Notes under the pieces: generated by a model | Database searches by the model: none | What the model was told of the DNA's origin: nothing | What the model saw: only the letters and a program-made list of their open reading frames with translations | Assembly: GCA_964475515.1 (NCBI GenBank) | Contig: CAYYWW010000038.1 | Location: 1-6,343, forward strand | Length of the DNA stretch: 6,343 nt | Reading direction: 5' to 3' | Source: CAYYWW01 sp964475515 | GTDB taxonomy: Archaea; Aenigmatarchaeota; Aenigmatarchaeia; QMZP01 | Made by a program: the position numbers and the translations under genes | Shown: in pieces, positions 6,290 through 6,343 of the stretch | Position numbering within the stretch: the stretch's first letter is position 1 | How the letters are laid out: each line of letters begins with the position of its first letter

Positions 6290-6343
6290 ATGGTTAAGAA
6301 GGCTGTTATTACTGCTGGTGGTTTGGGTACTAGGTTGCTTCCT
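6290..6343 (+). CDS. GalU-type UTP-sugar-1-phosphate nucleotidyltransferase, N-terminal fragment at window edge
   Basis: Only the first 18 codons are present: MVKKAVITAGGLGTRLLP. This is the nucleotide-binding signature of the NTP_transferase superfamily (GG.GTR.LP), and the KAVI.A.GLGTR.LP form is closest to UTP-glucose-1-phosphate uridylyltransferases of the GalU/AglF type. Such enzymes make UDP-sugars in the cytoplasm, fitting a glycan-assembly neighbourhood. Start: ATG 6290, with a weak GGCGAT 7 nt upstream. The in-frame GTG at 6287 and TTGs further up are possible but would add residues before the conserved start. The exact sugar specificity cannot be told from 18 residues; RmlA-type or mannose-1-phosphate enzymes remain alternatives. 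Confidence 0.8.
   Translation, partial: MVKKAVITAGGLGTRLLP

Overview
This 6.3 kb window looks archaeal. It is a cluster of membrane glycosyltransferase-type genes that probably build, flip or transfer lipid-linked sugars for surface glycans or N-glycosylation. Three things point to archaea: the protein families (DUF2079, PIG-V-like GT-C, a GT2-GtrA fusion), AT-rich TATA-like boxes rather than -35/-10 promoters, and GGTG/GGAGG Shine-Dalgarno sites paired with TTG, GTG and ATG starts. A Thermoproteota/Bathyarchaeia-like source is my guess from the gene repertoire only; the window holds no rRNA or other marker.

Layout. Positions 1-1415 (minus strand) hold a DUF2079 polytopic membrane protein whose C-terminus runs off the left edge. 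Positions 1629-2771 (minus) hold a PIG-V-like GT-C mannosyltransferase. A roughly 130 bp divergent promoter region follows. Positions 2900-3895 (plus) encode a GtrA membrane domain fused to a shortened, apparently inactivated dolichyl-phosphate-mannose-synthase-like GT2 domain. A roughly 300 bp non-coding gap has a T-rich tract, likely a terminator. Positions 4195-6126 (plus) hold a second, complete DUF2079 protein with an extra C-terminal region predicted to be an extracytoplasmic beta-sandwich carrying several N-glycosylation sequons. At the right edge, 6290-6343 gives the first 18 codons of a GalU-type sugar nucleotidyltransferase.

How the genes could work together (inference): the GalU-like enzyme makes a nucleotide sugar, GtrA-type proteins handle or translocate polyprenyl-phosphate sugars, and the GT-C-like proteins (PIG-V and the two DUF2079 paralogs) use the lipid-linked sugars on the outer face of the membrane. 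No mobile element, CRISPR array, tRNA or rRNA was seen.

The most unusual features are: (i) the degenerate GT2 half of the GtrA fusion, which lacks the DxD motif and a central segment; (ii) a strong strand bias, in which minus-strand genes favour A/C and plus-strand genes favour G/T at third codon positions, so the two DUF2079 paralogs have nearly mirror-image codon usage; and (iii) the sequon-rich C-terminal domain of the complete DUF2079 protein.
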